Source: Mycteria americana
Taxonomy: Eukaryota; Chordata; Aves; Ciconiiformes; Ciconiidae
Reading direction: 5' to 3'
Length of the DNA stretch: 64,000 bases
Assembly (NCBI RefSeq): GCF_035582795.1
Contig: NC_134366.1
Location: 7,670,828 to 7,734,827 of the forward strand
Shown: in pieces, positions 1 to 12,100 of the stretch
Layout of the letters: each line of letters starts with the position of its first letter
Position numbering within the stretch: position 1 is the stretch's first letter
Notes under the pieces: model-generated
Told to the model about the DNA's origin: nothing
Databases searched by the model: none
What the model saw: only the letters and a program-made list of their open reading frames with translations
Translations under genes and position numbers: made by a program

Positions 1-195
1 GTGAATGTGATGGGAGATCAGTGCTTTATTAAAGTTCCACTGACATCAGTTTGCTACATCAGGTACGGAGTGTGTGCTTTCTCAAATATGAGTATGCATA
101 TTTCTAGCATGTTGTTTCATTAGTGTTAAAAAGTGTGGGGGGGAAAACATAAACAACCTCTCCCAAAAAAACAAAGTAATTGTTTTATTTTCCAG

Positions 196-382
196 TGAGT
201 GTAGCACAGAACTGCTGAATACTGTTGATAATTACGCAGTACTGCAGCTGGATATAGTGTGGTGCTACTTCCGCCTGGAGCAGCTGGACTGCCTGGATGA
301 TGCAGAGAAAAAGCTGTCCACAGCACATAGATGCTTCCAGAGGTGCTATGGGGAGAACCATGAAAGACTTATTGATATCAAA
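196..382 (+). CDS. NUB1: NUB1 exon A (first exon in the window)
   Basis: The acceptor is ...TTTTCCAG at 195 and the donor is GTATGC at 383. The exon encodes [18 protein letters not shown] and continues to ERLIDIK, in the helical region upstream of the UBA domains. The first base completes a codon begun in an exon outside the window. Confidence 0.94.
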
Positions 383-3300
383 GTATGCTGATTTTGATTT
401 AATTAGGGTGGCTTTCCTTTTTTCCACATGTATTCAGTTATTGTTCAAGTATTACAAGACTGACTTTTAGAAGTTTAGCGTTTTCTCGTGCCGCCTCAGC
501 CTGTGATCTAGTTGTGTAATTGTCAGCATAGTGAAAGCATTGGACCTGACACAAAGGTCATGGCAAACGTGTGTTTATATGCACAGACATCATCAGTTTT
601 ACATGTGATACTTATCGGCATACTAAGTGTCACATTAGTGACTATGTCGTCTTTAAATGTGTAAAGTGTTCTATTGATAATGAATTGATGTTCTACCATA
701 TGCTTCTACCCATGTGCCCCTTCCTTGCTTAAACAATTCTTCAGGGAAGCTATGGTCGTGAGAAGGTTTTATTTCTACGGCTTTACCTCCTTCAAGGGAT
801 AGGACACTATCACAGTGGCAGAGAAAAGGAGGCTGCCGAGTATATTCAGAAGGTAAGACGCCATTAAGTAAAACTTTTGAGTCGTTCACACTAGCTCCTG
901 TCTTTGGGCTCTGTCTTGCACCTTCTCCCTGTTCATTGCTTACTCAGAAAAATGGGGAGACTTTTTTTTTCATTTGTATGTTAGCGACAGTGTAAGTAGT
1001 ATCATTCTGTTCTTTCTGTATACAGGCATCTCGTTTATATGAAGAGCTGTCCATAGATCCTGATAAAGTTTATCGCCTGTCACTCCTGGGGTTCTCTGAA
1101 CAGGAAGCTCGCCTTGCCCTGCGAGCATGCCATGGGAATGTGGAGCATGCTGCCAATCTTATCACCAACAGGAGAGAGGTATGGTGCAGTGAAAGTATTA
1201 AATCAAGGATCATATTAGTTGGGGTGTCCATAAGATCATGTTTTGTGTGACCAGCGCAATGTGGTGCTAAATTAAGGACTCGGATTACCCTGCTTTGGTT
1301 GTGTAACTAACAGTTTAACATCTGTTGCCACAAGTTTGAAACCAAAACTTAATACAATAAGCAAAGCTTTGTCCCAAAACAGATGGGATGAGAGTGCCAA
1401 AGACCTGTGGTTGTACCACAGAAGCGCATAGGAAGACTTTGCACCAGTGTTTGCTAGTCAGCAGTGCTCTGTACGGGAACAAAACCACCATGATCAAGCT
1501 GCCACTCCTGGGCTTGGCTGGTCTGAAAGACAGGAGGCTGCACAATAAAGTGCTACGAGGGCAACCGTCACGCTACACTGTCTTATGGCTTTGGACTTGG
1601 AAGATCCAGGACAGGAGAAGGATTTTTTTGTGCTGAAGTGAAGGAAGCTAAAGTGAAGTGAAGACAGTGTTGTCCAGATCTGAAGTGCCTGAAGTTGCCT
1701 TTGGTAAGCTGAGGTAGCACTTCTAGACCTCAGTCAGTGAAATGTGGACGGAGAAGGGCTGAACAGAACTCCTCGGCTACATGCCCAGTTCTGACTGTAT
1801 GTCCTTGGCAAGTCTTGTCTACAGGCCCATCTGCCAAACGGGTTTATCGCTTACCACACAGGGCCTATAATAGCTGTGATAGCATAAGATCCGATCTGCA
1901 GAGACTGCGGAGCGGAAGTATGGCAACAGTGCTAGCTCATGGAAATGCAACTTTATTTAGTAACGAGTGTCTGGCAGCACAGTCTGTATTTAAAAAAAAA
2001 AAAAAAAAAAACACCTTTTCTTCAAGAGATTCAAACTCGAAGAAGTAAATCCAAGAAAGCCTGTATGCACAGGGGAAGGCTGAAGCATTCCCATGCACAG
2101 TGAGCTTTGTAATGGCTGTGTTCTTGCAGGAAAAGGCACAGATAAAGAGGGAGGAGAGAGCTAAAAGAAGGCAGCGACTGGAAGACATAAACACCTTGAA
2201 AAGTATGGGCTATTCAGAGAGAGCTGCTCAAGTAGCTCTTCATAATACACAAGGAAACCTGGACCAAGCCTTTAAGGTAAGTGATTTTCAGGCATAGTAC
2301 TTTTGTACAAAAACTTGTTTGCTTTTTTTATTTATTGTGTAGCAGATTCTTATTTTCTGTAGTCTATATTCGTTAGTTCATAGCTACCTTCTCTGAACTC
2401 TAATGACTGAACTTCTGCTTCCTGACCCAATGAATCAGGTATCATTTAAGTTGGCTGAGGCTTGCTTATATCAACTATTGGGCTAAACGCATATCCATAC
2501 CGAGGACTATTGTATTTCTATTGCTCTATTCTGATCCCTCTGTTTTATTTTAGTTTATTCTTGACAATCCAGAGTTATTGTTGGAAGATGATGATGATGA
2601 TCCTGTGGCCATGGACCAGTTTCAGGTTTCCCAGGAAAGTATCGATCAAGTAAGTTAAACTTTTTGCTTTCTTAGGAGTTGGTTGTCTTGTTTCTGAATT
2701 ATGCCTTCAAACACACCGATCTTCCTTAAGCAAAGCTGTACAAATTTTCTTTGACCCATATCACAAGCTGTCACACTTCCACTGTCTGGCATCTGGTCTT
2801 CACGGTGAAGTCACAGGCTAAAATGTAGACTGTGTTTACTTCCTGCCCATTACACCAACCTGTCACACACAGATGCGGAGCAAAGTGTGTGCACTATAAT
2901 GCTCTATCCCAAAAAAAGACAGCAAGCGAGAAATTAATTCAAGTCTCTAAACATTGCAGTACATGAGGCAAAGAGTTGGAACGTGTCTTTCTCATCACAG
3001 GCCGTCTGAAAAGCTCTTCAGTAGTTGGCATGGCTACAATAATCAGTGTCGGATAGGCAAGAAAACTATTGCCCAGAAAAAGTAAATAGTATGTGCACCC
3101 TCCTGATACGCTGGAATCCTTTGAAGTTTCCTTTTGAAAAACAGAAAAAGAATTGGTCTGATACAAACAAGGGGCTCTTGATTCTGCTCAACATCCCCAT
3201 TCCTTTAATAGGTCATTGCCCTGTTGTGAACTGTTCCAGTAAACCAGAGTCAGTGTCCTGGAATTCCTGGCATGCAGTGCTTTCCTCTGTGCAAGAGGAA

Positions 3301-4706
3301 TGACTGTCAGATTCCTGTCAGACCCTGGTGCTGGATTAACTTGGGTTTCTCCAGATTTTTTTATTTTTATTTTTTTTCCTCCCCCCTCCTGTAGCTGATG
3401 TATATGGGTTTCAGCCGTGAGTCGGCAGAGCAAGCTTTAAAGGTCTTTAAAGGCAACATCCACTTAGCTTCCCAAACCCTTGCTCATTATGGGGGAGTTC
3501 TTCCTGCTTCACTGCAGCTGTCTCCAGAAGCGTCCAGTCCATCAGAAGAATCGGCTTCATCAAAAGACTCGCCCACAGAGTCTGCAGGTAAGCGATGTTG
3601 CGTACAGCAGGCAGAGGAGAGGGAAGGGGGAAGGCTGTTCTTCTGGCTTTTGTACAGAACAATTAAGCGATTTCTGCTTAAATACTGGTAGAGGGCCTTG
3701 AGTAATGCCCCAGGCTACTTTTATTAGGAACATAGTCTCAGGCAAGGGAACCATTACCCCAGATAAGCTATAGCCCCGGCAATCAGTGACAGCCATATAC
3801 AGAACCATAAGGGATATGTATCAGCTGTAGGTCGTGCATAAGACAGATGCATCCCAGAAGAAAGGGGTAACCTTCAGAGGCGTCCTGGGAAGGGTGAAGA
3901 GGAAGTGGCTGCTGAGCGGGCTATGGCTTTGGCACACCACGCTGGGGGCCTTGGGTGCCTGTGTCCTCACTTCCCCAGTGAGGAACACGTGGCCCTCTCT
4001 AGCCTACAAGCAATTTTAGCTTCTCCCATCTAATTGTACTCGCTCCCACCAGTTCCCTTAAACAAACCAACCTCTCCCTGCCTGTACTCTTTCAGAGAGC
4101 AAGTACTAAGTTGCCAGAGCGCATTCCCTGGACCTACCACTGATAATGATGATTTTTTGGCTTGCTAATATCTGGGTTCTGACCACTAGGAAGTTTATTC
4201 CAAATCTGTGCTATACAGTCAGCTGATTTGACCACATACTCCTTCCTCATGTCCCTTGTGTGGTAGAACTGTAATTGATACTTGCCATTTAGCAAAGAGG
4301 AAACTTGCACATACTTTTTCTCTCTTCCATTACTTGTCAGAGCTGAGTGATCCCTGTTGTACAACTAAGGGCTTTCCTACAGCTTTAAATAATGGGGAAA
4401 AAATTGCCATCCTGCAATATCCTTTGCAGAGCTACTTTAACTGAGGTGGTTTTACAGTAAGAGACTCGCAGAGCAGTCGTGCGGATGAAAGAGGGAAAGT
4501 ACCAGCTTAGCTGAATTCACTGCTGCTTTTCTTTGTTGGAAGGTTCTTCTAGTTCACCCACAGATGAAGACATGGAGACCGATGCAGTCAATGAAATCCT
4601 GGAGGATATTCCTGAACATGAAGAGGATTATCTGGATTTAACACTGGAGGAAGAGGAACAGATCATTCATGAATACTTATCCTATATACAAGTACCACAG
4701 CATTAA
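196..4706 (+). CDS. NUB1: NUB1, negative regulator of ubiquitin-like proteins 1 (C-terminal part, seven exons; 5' part outside the window)
   Basis: NUB1 is known as an adaptor that binds the ubiquitin-like proteins NEDD8 and FAT10 and delivers them and their conjugates to the proteasome. The coding path is 196-382, 745-852, 1026-1178, 2130-2276, 2554-2649, 3395-3587 and 4543-4706. All junctions are GT-AG and the frame stays open, giving about 348 C-terminal residues; the human protein is about 600. Three UBA domains follow one another, seen as [24 protein letters not shown] and [12 protein letters not shown], each followed by a GN motif. A Glu/Asp-rich tail with [20 protein letters not shown] precedes the stop. 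The C-terminus ends VPQH and lacks the lysine-rich end I recall for human NUB1. The gene converges on WDR86, as in human. Identity rests on recalled protein similarity and synteny, and is very secure. Confidence 0.96.
745..852 (+). CDS. NUB1: NUB1 exon B
   Basis: The acceptor is TTCTTCAG and the donor is GTAAGA. The exon holds 36 whole codons (phase 0 at both ends). It encodes [20 protein letters not shown] and ends in EYIQK, matching the helical segment before the first UBA domain. Confidence 0.94.
1026..1178 (+). CDS. NUB1: NUB1 exon C, first UBA domain
   Basis: The acceptor is TATACAG and the donor is GTATGG. The exon holds 51 codons, phase 0. It encodes the first UBA domain: [18 protein letters not shown] followed by [13 protein letters not shown]. 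The LGF motif is the usual ubiquitin-contact loop of UBA domains. Confidence 0.94.
2130..2276 (+). CDS. NUB1: NUB1 exon D, second UBA domain
   Basis: The acceptor is TTCTTGCAG and the donor is GTAAGT. The exon holds 49 codons, phase 0. A highly charged linker ([19 protein letters not shown]) leads into the second UBA domain with [12 protein letters not shown] and GNLDQAFK. A poly(A) run of about 19 lies 120 bases upstream in the intron. Confidence 0.95.
2554..2649 (+). CDS. NUB1: NUB1 exon E, acidic linker
   Basis: The acceptor is TTTTATTTTAG and the donor is GTAAGT. The exon holds 32 codons, phase 0. It encodes [16 protein letters not shown] followed by [15 protein letters not shown], the linker into the third UBA domain. 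The five aspartates are encoded by a short GAT repeat. Confidence 0.92.
3395..3587 (+). CDS. NUB1: NUB1 exon F, third UBA domain
   Basis: The acceptor is a strong pyrimidine tract ending CTCCTGTAG; the donor is GTAAGC. The exon encodes [15 protein letters not shown] and [16 protein letters not shown], the third UBA domain. A serine-rich linker then ends in PTESAG, with the last codon split across the junction. Confidence 0.95.
4543..4706 (+). CDS. NUB1: NUB1 exon G, terminal coding exon with stop
   Basis: The acceptor is TTGTTGGAAG. The exon encodes [19 protein letters not shown] and an acidic tail ending [10 protein letters not shown] before TAA at 4704-4706. The acidic stretch is the most similar part to mammalian NUB1. 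The last four or five residues differ from the lysine-rich human C-terminus as I recall it. Confidence 0.94.
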
Positions 4707-5230
4707 ATCCCATTACATCTACTTCAGTTATACGTATTTACCTTGACAAATTGAGTTTGGATTATAAGTGCACCTTCAGCTTATCTTTTACTAAATGCCT
4801 TGAATTCAGTTCAACTATAGGTGGAACACTTAATTCCTGCTTATTTATAAATCTGCTTAAAGCCTACATTTGTGATACATTGTAATTTATTGTCATAGCA
4901 GAAAAATAGAAACATTTATTTTCAGAAGAAAATTTAATAGAACTAAACTATATTTTTATTGTGGAATAAGTTAATTCACTTAGTATTCAAGTAAAGAAGC
5001 ATTTCTATACCATTTTAAAATACCAGCTTTAAAAAAAAAAAGTGAGTTTGAAAATCAGAAACCTAGCTCCTGAGGTTATAGTGGTATCAGCTTGCAAACT
5101 GTTCTCCTTTTCTTCTGAAAGATTTCTAAGAGTCATTTATGTATCTGTTGTGCATGGATCTATACTGTGTTCCGCTTGTCACTTCGTGCGGGTGTTACAC
5201 AGGCAATAAAGGTAACTATGTGCTGCTTCT
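4707..5230 (+). other. NUB1: NUB1 3' untranslated region
   Basis: An AT-rich non-coding stretch follows the NUB1 stop, up to a canonical AATAAA with a T/GT-rich element just beyond it. The end is estimated about 20 bases past the signal and cannot be fixed from sequence alone. Confidence 0.7.
5205..5210 (+). terminator. Poly(A) signal of NUB1
   Basis: The hexamer AATAAA occurs about 500 bases after the NUB1 stop, followed by TATGTGCTGCTTCTCTTTTT. That GT/T-rich composition is expected of a downstream cleavage element. Confidence 0.7.
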
Positions 5231-7517
5231 CTTTTTAGTAAGAGTTGTCTATGCTTTGGTTTTAAAAACCAGTAGGAACTACCTGGCAGGGCCGTGTCCT
5301 GTCAGACCCCAGTGACCTGTGTAGTGGGATTTCCTTTTGTAACTAAATAAGCAGTTTCCCTAAGCAGCTTCTCTTCACCTCCTGCAGGTGTGTGGCTTAA
5401 GATTTGATGGATTTCATGGGGACTACAAGATTTTCTTTAGTCAGCTGTCGAACAAAACTTGGCTCGGGCACTGTCTAAATAGTTGTACCCAGCTTCAGCA
5501 TTCTAGAAGAATATTTGGGGGTCTTTTAGTGTGTTTTGTAACATGCTGTTTTCTGCTGTGTAAGCACTCCTCTCCCCCAGGAACAGAAGTTCCCCCACTT
5601 GTCAGCTTTTCTTAAAAATGGTTTATTTGCTTTCTGTAACTTCAGACTCGCGGTAGAGGGAGCTCATGCCCCGTCTGCTCCAGGCGTGGTGCTGGAGCTG
5701 GTGGCAACAGGGGAACTGGCGGTGATCTCTGCTTAGAGCGAGGCCTAACAGTAGCTGCTGGAAAATGAACCTTCCGTGTGGTGACAGCTTATTCTTACCC
5801 AGCATTTATCAGTGGGGAAATGAGGGCTTGAACTGCTGTTAGGGCAAACATGCTACTGGAGGAAGCAGAGCTTTGGCCTGCAAAATGACTGTGCGGCTCT
5901 ACGAGATGGACTTAATAGGCTTTAATAGGCTTCAGCAATGGATTTTTTTTTTTTTTCCTGGCTACCTTAGCCAAGGATGGCAAAAAGCATGCAGTGATAA
6001 CACTGTTAAGGAATTATTTGTATTTCATACTTCTGCATCAAGACAAGTGCTATAAAAATGGAGTAGTTTTGTATCTCTTCCCAGAAGGCTGAAGCATTTC
6101 TAAAGCCAGTAATACGAGCTTCTGTGGAGAAAAAACAGCCCCAGCAACCATTATATCCTGTTTCTCTATAGGAGAGCACTGGGGAGCCACTGGACAAAAT
6201 GCAGTGCAAAACCAGAACATACAAAATTGAAAATGAGAAAAATTAACAAAGTGATGGATGTAGTTTTAACAAGAAGTAGGTGGGAAAGCACATACTTATT
6301 CCTTCCTTATATCCCATTCTGGCATTACCTTATGCTAGCCCCTAGGCATGCACCGAAGGCAGCGTTGGGCTGTACAGGCGCTATTTCTCCTCTTTGAAGC
6401 GGCTTGCATAGCAAACTGGCAGTGACAACTTAAGAAGTGAGTGTTTGTCCTTGGCAAATTTAAAATTAGCATCATAACACGCAGTGCTTGTCAGAGAAGC
6501 CATTCCTCAGTGATGTAATTCTGCCAGCACTGCCCCCGAATAACTGCCTGCAGTTTTAAGTGATCAGCAGGGCAGGAGGCATTGGCTAAAAGTTTTAAGT
6601 TAATTCTGACCATGTATTTGAAGACACTGTGATATGTTTAGCAACAGACAGAAGTGGTAATGACTCATTAATTCCACTCTTTGAGATCAATGTCTACTAA
6701 ATCCATTTGCTAATTCCATGCGCAGCTGCTGTAGGGCCAGATCAGCGCTCATGTCTAACATACTGTGTGCAAAGTTTTAAACAAAAAGTATAGCCCAGAC
6801 CATCTGTGCACCTCTGTCCATCTCTGCTAAAGGCCTCCTACTTAGCATTGACCTCATAAGCAAAATACAAATAAAATAAGGTGCCTAGCAAGCCGTCACC
6901 CCAGCAACCAAGAGCCACCAGCTCATAAACATTTCCCACAGGGCTAGTACTGAGCTAGGATGATGGGACAGAGAGGTTCACAGTGGAGTGAAGTCTACAC
7001 TATGCAGATGACCTGCCAAATTAGTCTCTCTTGGTAGGCATTTAACATAATTAAAATGCTGTTTCCTACTAGCTGGGGAAACCTGCCAGGTAAGAGCTAA
7101 CAAAGCAGCTCAGCAGGAGAGGCAGGCAGGACGTAGCAGCAATGACAGACCCAACCCAATGATGCAGTGTTATGGTTTCAGAGTAGGGGTCTTCGGTGCC
7201 ACCACGGCAAGTGCTGAGCTAGCACACGCGGCTCTTCATTGTCCACGCTTTCCCTTAAGATGGGGCTTTGGTTGGTGGCTGGTCACTCTGTCCAGTCAGG
7301 AAACTAAGCTCTGGTGGCTGGTGGGAGGCAGGACAGCCTGACTCCAGCCCCAGCCATGAGGGAAAGGCAAGAAATTTTTCCAAAACTATATGTTTGTTTG
7401 GGTTTTTTTTCTGTATTCCATCCATTCTCAACTGCTGTGCAGCTGCAGCCAGCCACATCCCCTCTAAATGAGAAGAAAATAGAAACTAGACAGTCAGTTG
7501 TCTGTAGATGCCACATG
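5231..7517. other. Intergenic DNA between convergent NUB1 and WDR86
   Basis: I see no gene here. The stretch is ordinary AT-rich sequence with a T-run near 5940-5954. It separates the presumed 3' ends of two genes transcribed toward each other. Short ORFs in it have no recognisable similarity or exon structure. Confidence 0.5.
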
Positions 7518-7523
7518 TTTATT
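7518..7523 (-). terminator. Candidate poly(A) signal of WDR86
   Basis: AATAAA on the minus strand lies about 1.37 kb past the WDR86 stop. Further minus-strand AATAAA hexamers occur, for example at 7672-7677, so which one is used is uncertain. The segment 7524-8895 would then be the WDR86 3' UTR. Confidence 0.35.
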
Positions 7524-8895
7524 AGTCCATTCTAAAAAAGGATTACAGCATTTTTATCTTGCTGTAGTGCAGAATAAATAAAGCCATAAAAATAAAAACA
7601 TGTGGTTAGATATTTTTGTACTGGTTCTACAAAGAGTTATATCTGCAAATAGAAAAATATAAGAACCCTTGTTTATTCATGGCTCAGTGGTTATCAGAGA
7701 GGGATGAACCTGGAAAAAGACCGGGAGAACTTCTCTTGAGCTTGACTGCTTATCCGCTGCTACTAACACCCCAGCAAAGCAAGGCCAGACATGGCCTCCT
7801 AAGGAGGAAAGGCAACAAATCTAGAGCACCCAATAAATCTTCCCATTTCCTTCTCCTCTCCCCTGAAAAACAACACAATTCGATGTTCCCAGTGGATCTA
7901 AGGAAAACCTTTCCTGCGTGAGGACAGTCAAGCAGTGGGCCGGGCTGCCCAGAGGTGGTGCGGTCACTGCTGTAGACCTGGGGCCTAATGAACAGCTTCC
8001 AACTCCTGCCCTGCGGAGACGAGGCCCTTCCAAGGAGCCCATCAGGAGCTTCCCATCTGCGGAACTGTGCCTGGGGGTAAGCGGGCGGCTGGAAGCATAC
8101 ACCCCTCGCAGCACACAGAAGACACACGAGACCATTGATGCTTCCTTTGCAAAGTGTGAGATCGTAAAAGGTAAAAAAAGAATGCGCTAGGTTGTTGGGA
8201 GGAAGACAACTGCTGTGTCTTGGCAAACAGCTGACCTTGGTACAAAAGGTCTGAGGTTTAGCTTGTTCTCTAGCTTATGTTTTGAACAACAACAAAAAAA
8301 AATTGAATTAATTTCTGTCCTACTACTCCCAACTTCCCAGAGAGTTGTCCAATCTGCTTTAAACTCCTTCTGCTGAGCCATACCATCCTGCCTTAGCTGG
8401 TCTAATCAGCAAAAAACTGACCCAAAGGTCAGCTGTGAAAATTGAATTTGTAGTCGTCCTGCAGGGCACCTTTCATTTCTACATTTGGCCAAACAGAGGG
8501 CATGTGAGTGGGCAACAGGAAGAGGAGAAAATATTTCTCATTAGATACTAGACAGGCAGAAGTGTGCAACACCTGTGTGGCAGAGGGAATTGAGAACAAG
8601 CAGTTGTAAGTGAAGTTCTTAATTGCGTGCACACACTCATGCACAGAGGTACGTCACCTGAACCACACTGCAGTCCCTCCTGACCCCAGTGCTGCTGAGC
8701 TGACAGGCATCTGCAGTGACAATATCTGACTTGAGTCCATCTGGCAGTCACAGAGAATCCTGGCTCCTGAAAAAGAGGTTCAAGCAAAGCCATTTCCCAT
8801 CTCTTTCCAAGTTCTGGTTTACATGGACACAGTGGTGCAGAAAACAAAAGGTTCAGCTTTGGTCACTGATGGAAAGTCTGTTCTGTTCTGGACAG

Positions 8896-9114
8896 TCACA
8901 TTAGTTCAACAGCCTCGTGTTCCCCATTTTCTTGCTGTACCATACAGCCGACTTTATTGTTGAAGAGACGAGACAGACTTCCCTTCTGAGAGCTCCTGCC
9001 CTGGGCAGACCTCTCCTTCTTCAAACGCCGCTTATTTCTCTTGCATATTCCCCGGATGTCCCAAATCCTTAGTGTGCCGTCATGGGAAGCTGTGTAGAGC
9101 AACTCATTGTGGAT
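8896..9114 (-). CDS. WDR86: WDR86 coding exon 6 (terminal, stop codon)
   Basis: The acceptor is CTGTTGTTCCAG. The exon encodes IHNELLYTASHDGTLRIWD, the basic patch CKRNKRRLKKERS, and SLSRLFNNKVGC, a motif shared with the human C-terminus. It ends HEAVELM with TGA at 8898-8896. The tail after the last blade is longer than in human. Confidence 0.94.
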   Translation of the reverse strand: MHNELLYTASHDGTLRIWDIRGICKRNKRRLKKERSAQGRSSQKGSLSRLFNNKVGCMVQQENGEHEAVELM

Positions 9115-12100
9115 CTGGAACAACAGGGTCACATTTAATACCAAGCTGTACAGCTCGGAATAGGCACAATCAAACTGTCAAAAAATCAGAGCAAACACAG
9201 CTTGAGCCTAACACTTAAGGCCTGATAGCTCATTGCAAGAGCCAGTATAAATTATCACAAAAGCTGCTGAAGTGGGATGAGACATTACCAAGTCAGGACT
9301 CATTTCTCAGCCACTTCACAGAGCCATAAAATATAAACAGCAAGAGTTATTTATAACCTAAACCCACTAGAAAAGCAATGGGAAAACTAAACTCAATGTC
9401 AGAGTAGGCTGTAGCTGGGAATTTCTGTGCTGGGTTCAGACTGCTGGTTTTGAAGATGAAGCTTGAGGCAGCACTAAAATCAGCATCAGTGGGTAGTGGG
9501 ATGTTCAGGAATGCTTTCCTTCTCACGTCGCTTCTTCCTTTGCAGTAAGTTATAGGTACAATTCCTCCTTCAAAATTTGTTGTTCTTCCAAACCTGCAGT
9601 AATTTAACCTTGATTCTCCCCTCTAGTTTCATTTCCTTAATGAAACGTTTGCTGCTGTTGGTAATGTTTCCAATTGTCCTCACCCCACCCTAGAAGTAAG
9701 CTGTCGGTCCTGATCATCTTCCCCTTCCTGCGTCAGTCTGTCCGTCACAGGCGCTTGCAGTCTCCAGCAGCAGGCCATGATGGCGAGCATCCCACCAGCA
9801 GTCTGGCTTTCATCTGCATGAAGCACCACACAACCACAGCCCCCTCATCCCTCATCCATCCCTCACTTAAGATCATATTAAGGTCGCCACTTCTCAGTCC
9901 TCACTCTTCCCAGGATTTTTTTGCCCTGTACACTTGGAAATGAAATTACAAAAAAAATAGAAAGCCAAGCTTTGGTCTTGTCAATACTGAAGAGCTGCAC
10001 AGAGTGATTATATCAGCTATCACCCAAATACATCTGGGTTACAGTCTGCTACACAACCAATTGGTCAATACCCAAGAGTTTGCAGTTTAAGACCAACTAG
10101 CCACTTGCTGATTCAGAAAAATATACAAAAAGACAACTATATTTACAACTCTGTATGCTTGGGATCAACTCCAAAAGGAATTTTATCTCCCCTCTTTTTT
10201 CTTTTGACTGTCAGCCTGCAACAAATACTCAGTGTCTCACATTCTTAATCAAAATCCTCATCCTGCATGCTGCTTTTACTGAGATCCTGATGCAGGGAGA
10301 TGCGGATTCTTAAATGCACAAAGCATCCAAAGATTCAAACTTTCCCCTCAGGATTCCTTGCATGATACTGGTCTTTGCATTGCCACTAAGGATTACCAAT
10401 TCCTCCCCTTTTAACTTTTAAACACCAGTATCACTTCAGCCTAGACAATATGCAAGCAACTTTTCAGGGACTTAATTAACTTTTAGAAAAATTTTAAGGC
10501 AGCGGCAGAAACTCTTCCATTAGTCCGGTAGGATGTGGGTCAGACATTAATACAGAGCTTCTTCGTCATCTTTATACCTTCAGAAAAATAGATCCTGACG
10601 GCAATATTTTATATAAATGTTTATATACAGGGTAGCACATGGAAATCACCACTAGCTCGTCGCTAAGATCAGAAAGGATGGTAAGCAGTTGCTAGACTGT
10701 CGAGGGATGCCATGCCCAGGGGTTAGGGGTATAATGCTATATACTATTCTGCTTGGATAAGGCAGAAACTTCTTTTCCACCTAGAACATTGCGAGCACTT
10801 ATCATCAGTGTCTTGTACTGGAAGGGGCCTCATGAGGTCGGAGTCCATTCCCTGCCCCTACACAGGATCAGTTACATCAGTCTCATTTCTTATGGTTGCT
10901 TGCCTAACCTGACCTGAAAAACCTCCAATCCCAGACATAGGACTGTCTCTGGGGTCTTGTTCTGTGGTTTCACTTATTATTATTGAGTTTGTCTAAAATT
11001 AAAAAAGGAATATTCAAGTCTGTTACTTTTCATCTTACCCTAGAACAACATCCAACCCAAGACACACAGAACAGCTAGCCACACCAATTCCCATAAAACA
11101 AATGAGGGAGCAATCAGAAGTGAGAAATCCCAGCAAAGAAACCCCTTCCTGACCTGGATGCAGTTGATGATGAACTTGTGCCCTCGAAAGATCTTCTGCA
11201 GGACACCGCTCTTGGAATTGAAAGCTCTTGCACAGGCATCACCACTTCCTGTGAACACTGCAATGCAACCACACAACATAGCACATGGCCAGATGTGAGC
11301 AGCCACATGCGGTCAGTTCATGTGAGTTAAAAACATACCTAAGACTAGTTCACAAAGGAGCATGACATCATTTTTAGGCTAGATTCTCTTCTCAGTTGGA
11401 GCAAGTTCAGATCATTTTCATTTTGCTGACCCCAGCATGCTTGTTTTCATTCGTGTTTTTCAAAACACTAAACTGCCTTAAGCCTGAAGTTCCTACATAC
11501 ATCAGCATTTCACTCCACACACACTTCAAATATCTATTTCTCCTCTTCTCTTCCACATGTATTTCCCTGCCTAAACATGCCTCAATAATTCTAAGCAAGC
11601 AATTTATCTCAAGTCTGGTTGTACAGATTTCCACTAAGCCTTCCGTTTGTTTTACCATAGTTATTTCCAGGTCTCCATTCAGTACTACAGTATCTTCATC
11701 ACTTCTGCTGCTGCATCAAGCAGCAGAAGCGTCTGTACAGTGGAGCTGCAAACCACAGTAACAGCGTTACCACCTCTCATACTAATAATATGAATTTGGC
11801 CTTAGCTTCATTAAAACATACCCTTTTTTCCCCCCCCATTTTCAACCATAAGCTTACTATCAATAGGTATGGCCGTCTCTGTTGAAATACCACAGTTAAA
11901 TCTTCTGTCCTCAGAGGCGAGTGGCATGTGTAGGCAGCTTTACAAAGAAGCTTTATAAATTCTTTCAGCGTGGTAGATTTCTTCAGCTAAATCCTGTAGC
12001 TTAGGATCTTTGCAAGCAGCAGAGCCTTTAAGTGATTCAAGGCCCAGGCTATAATCTCTATTTCAGTATGGCAGAGAATTATTTGAGGGGTTTGGCTATA

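Noticed and set aside
7750-8226. 158-codon ORF (-) in the WDR86 3' region
   Set aside because: It lies in the presumed 3' UTR and has no recognisable similarity or splice signals.
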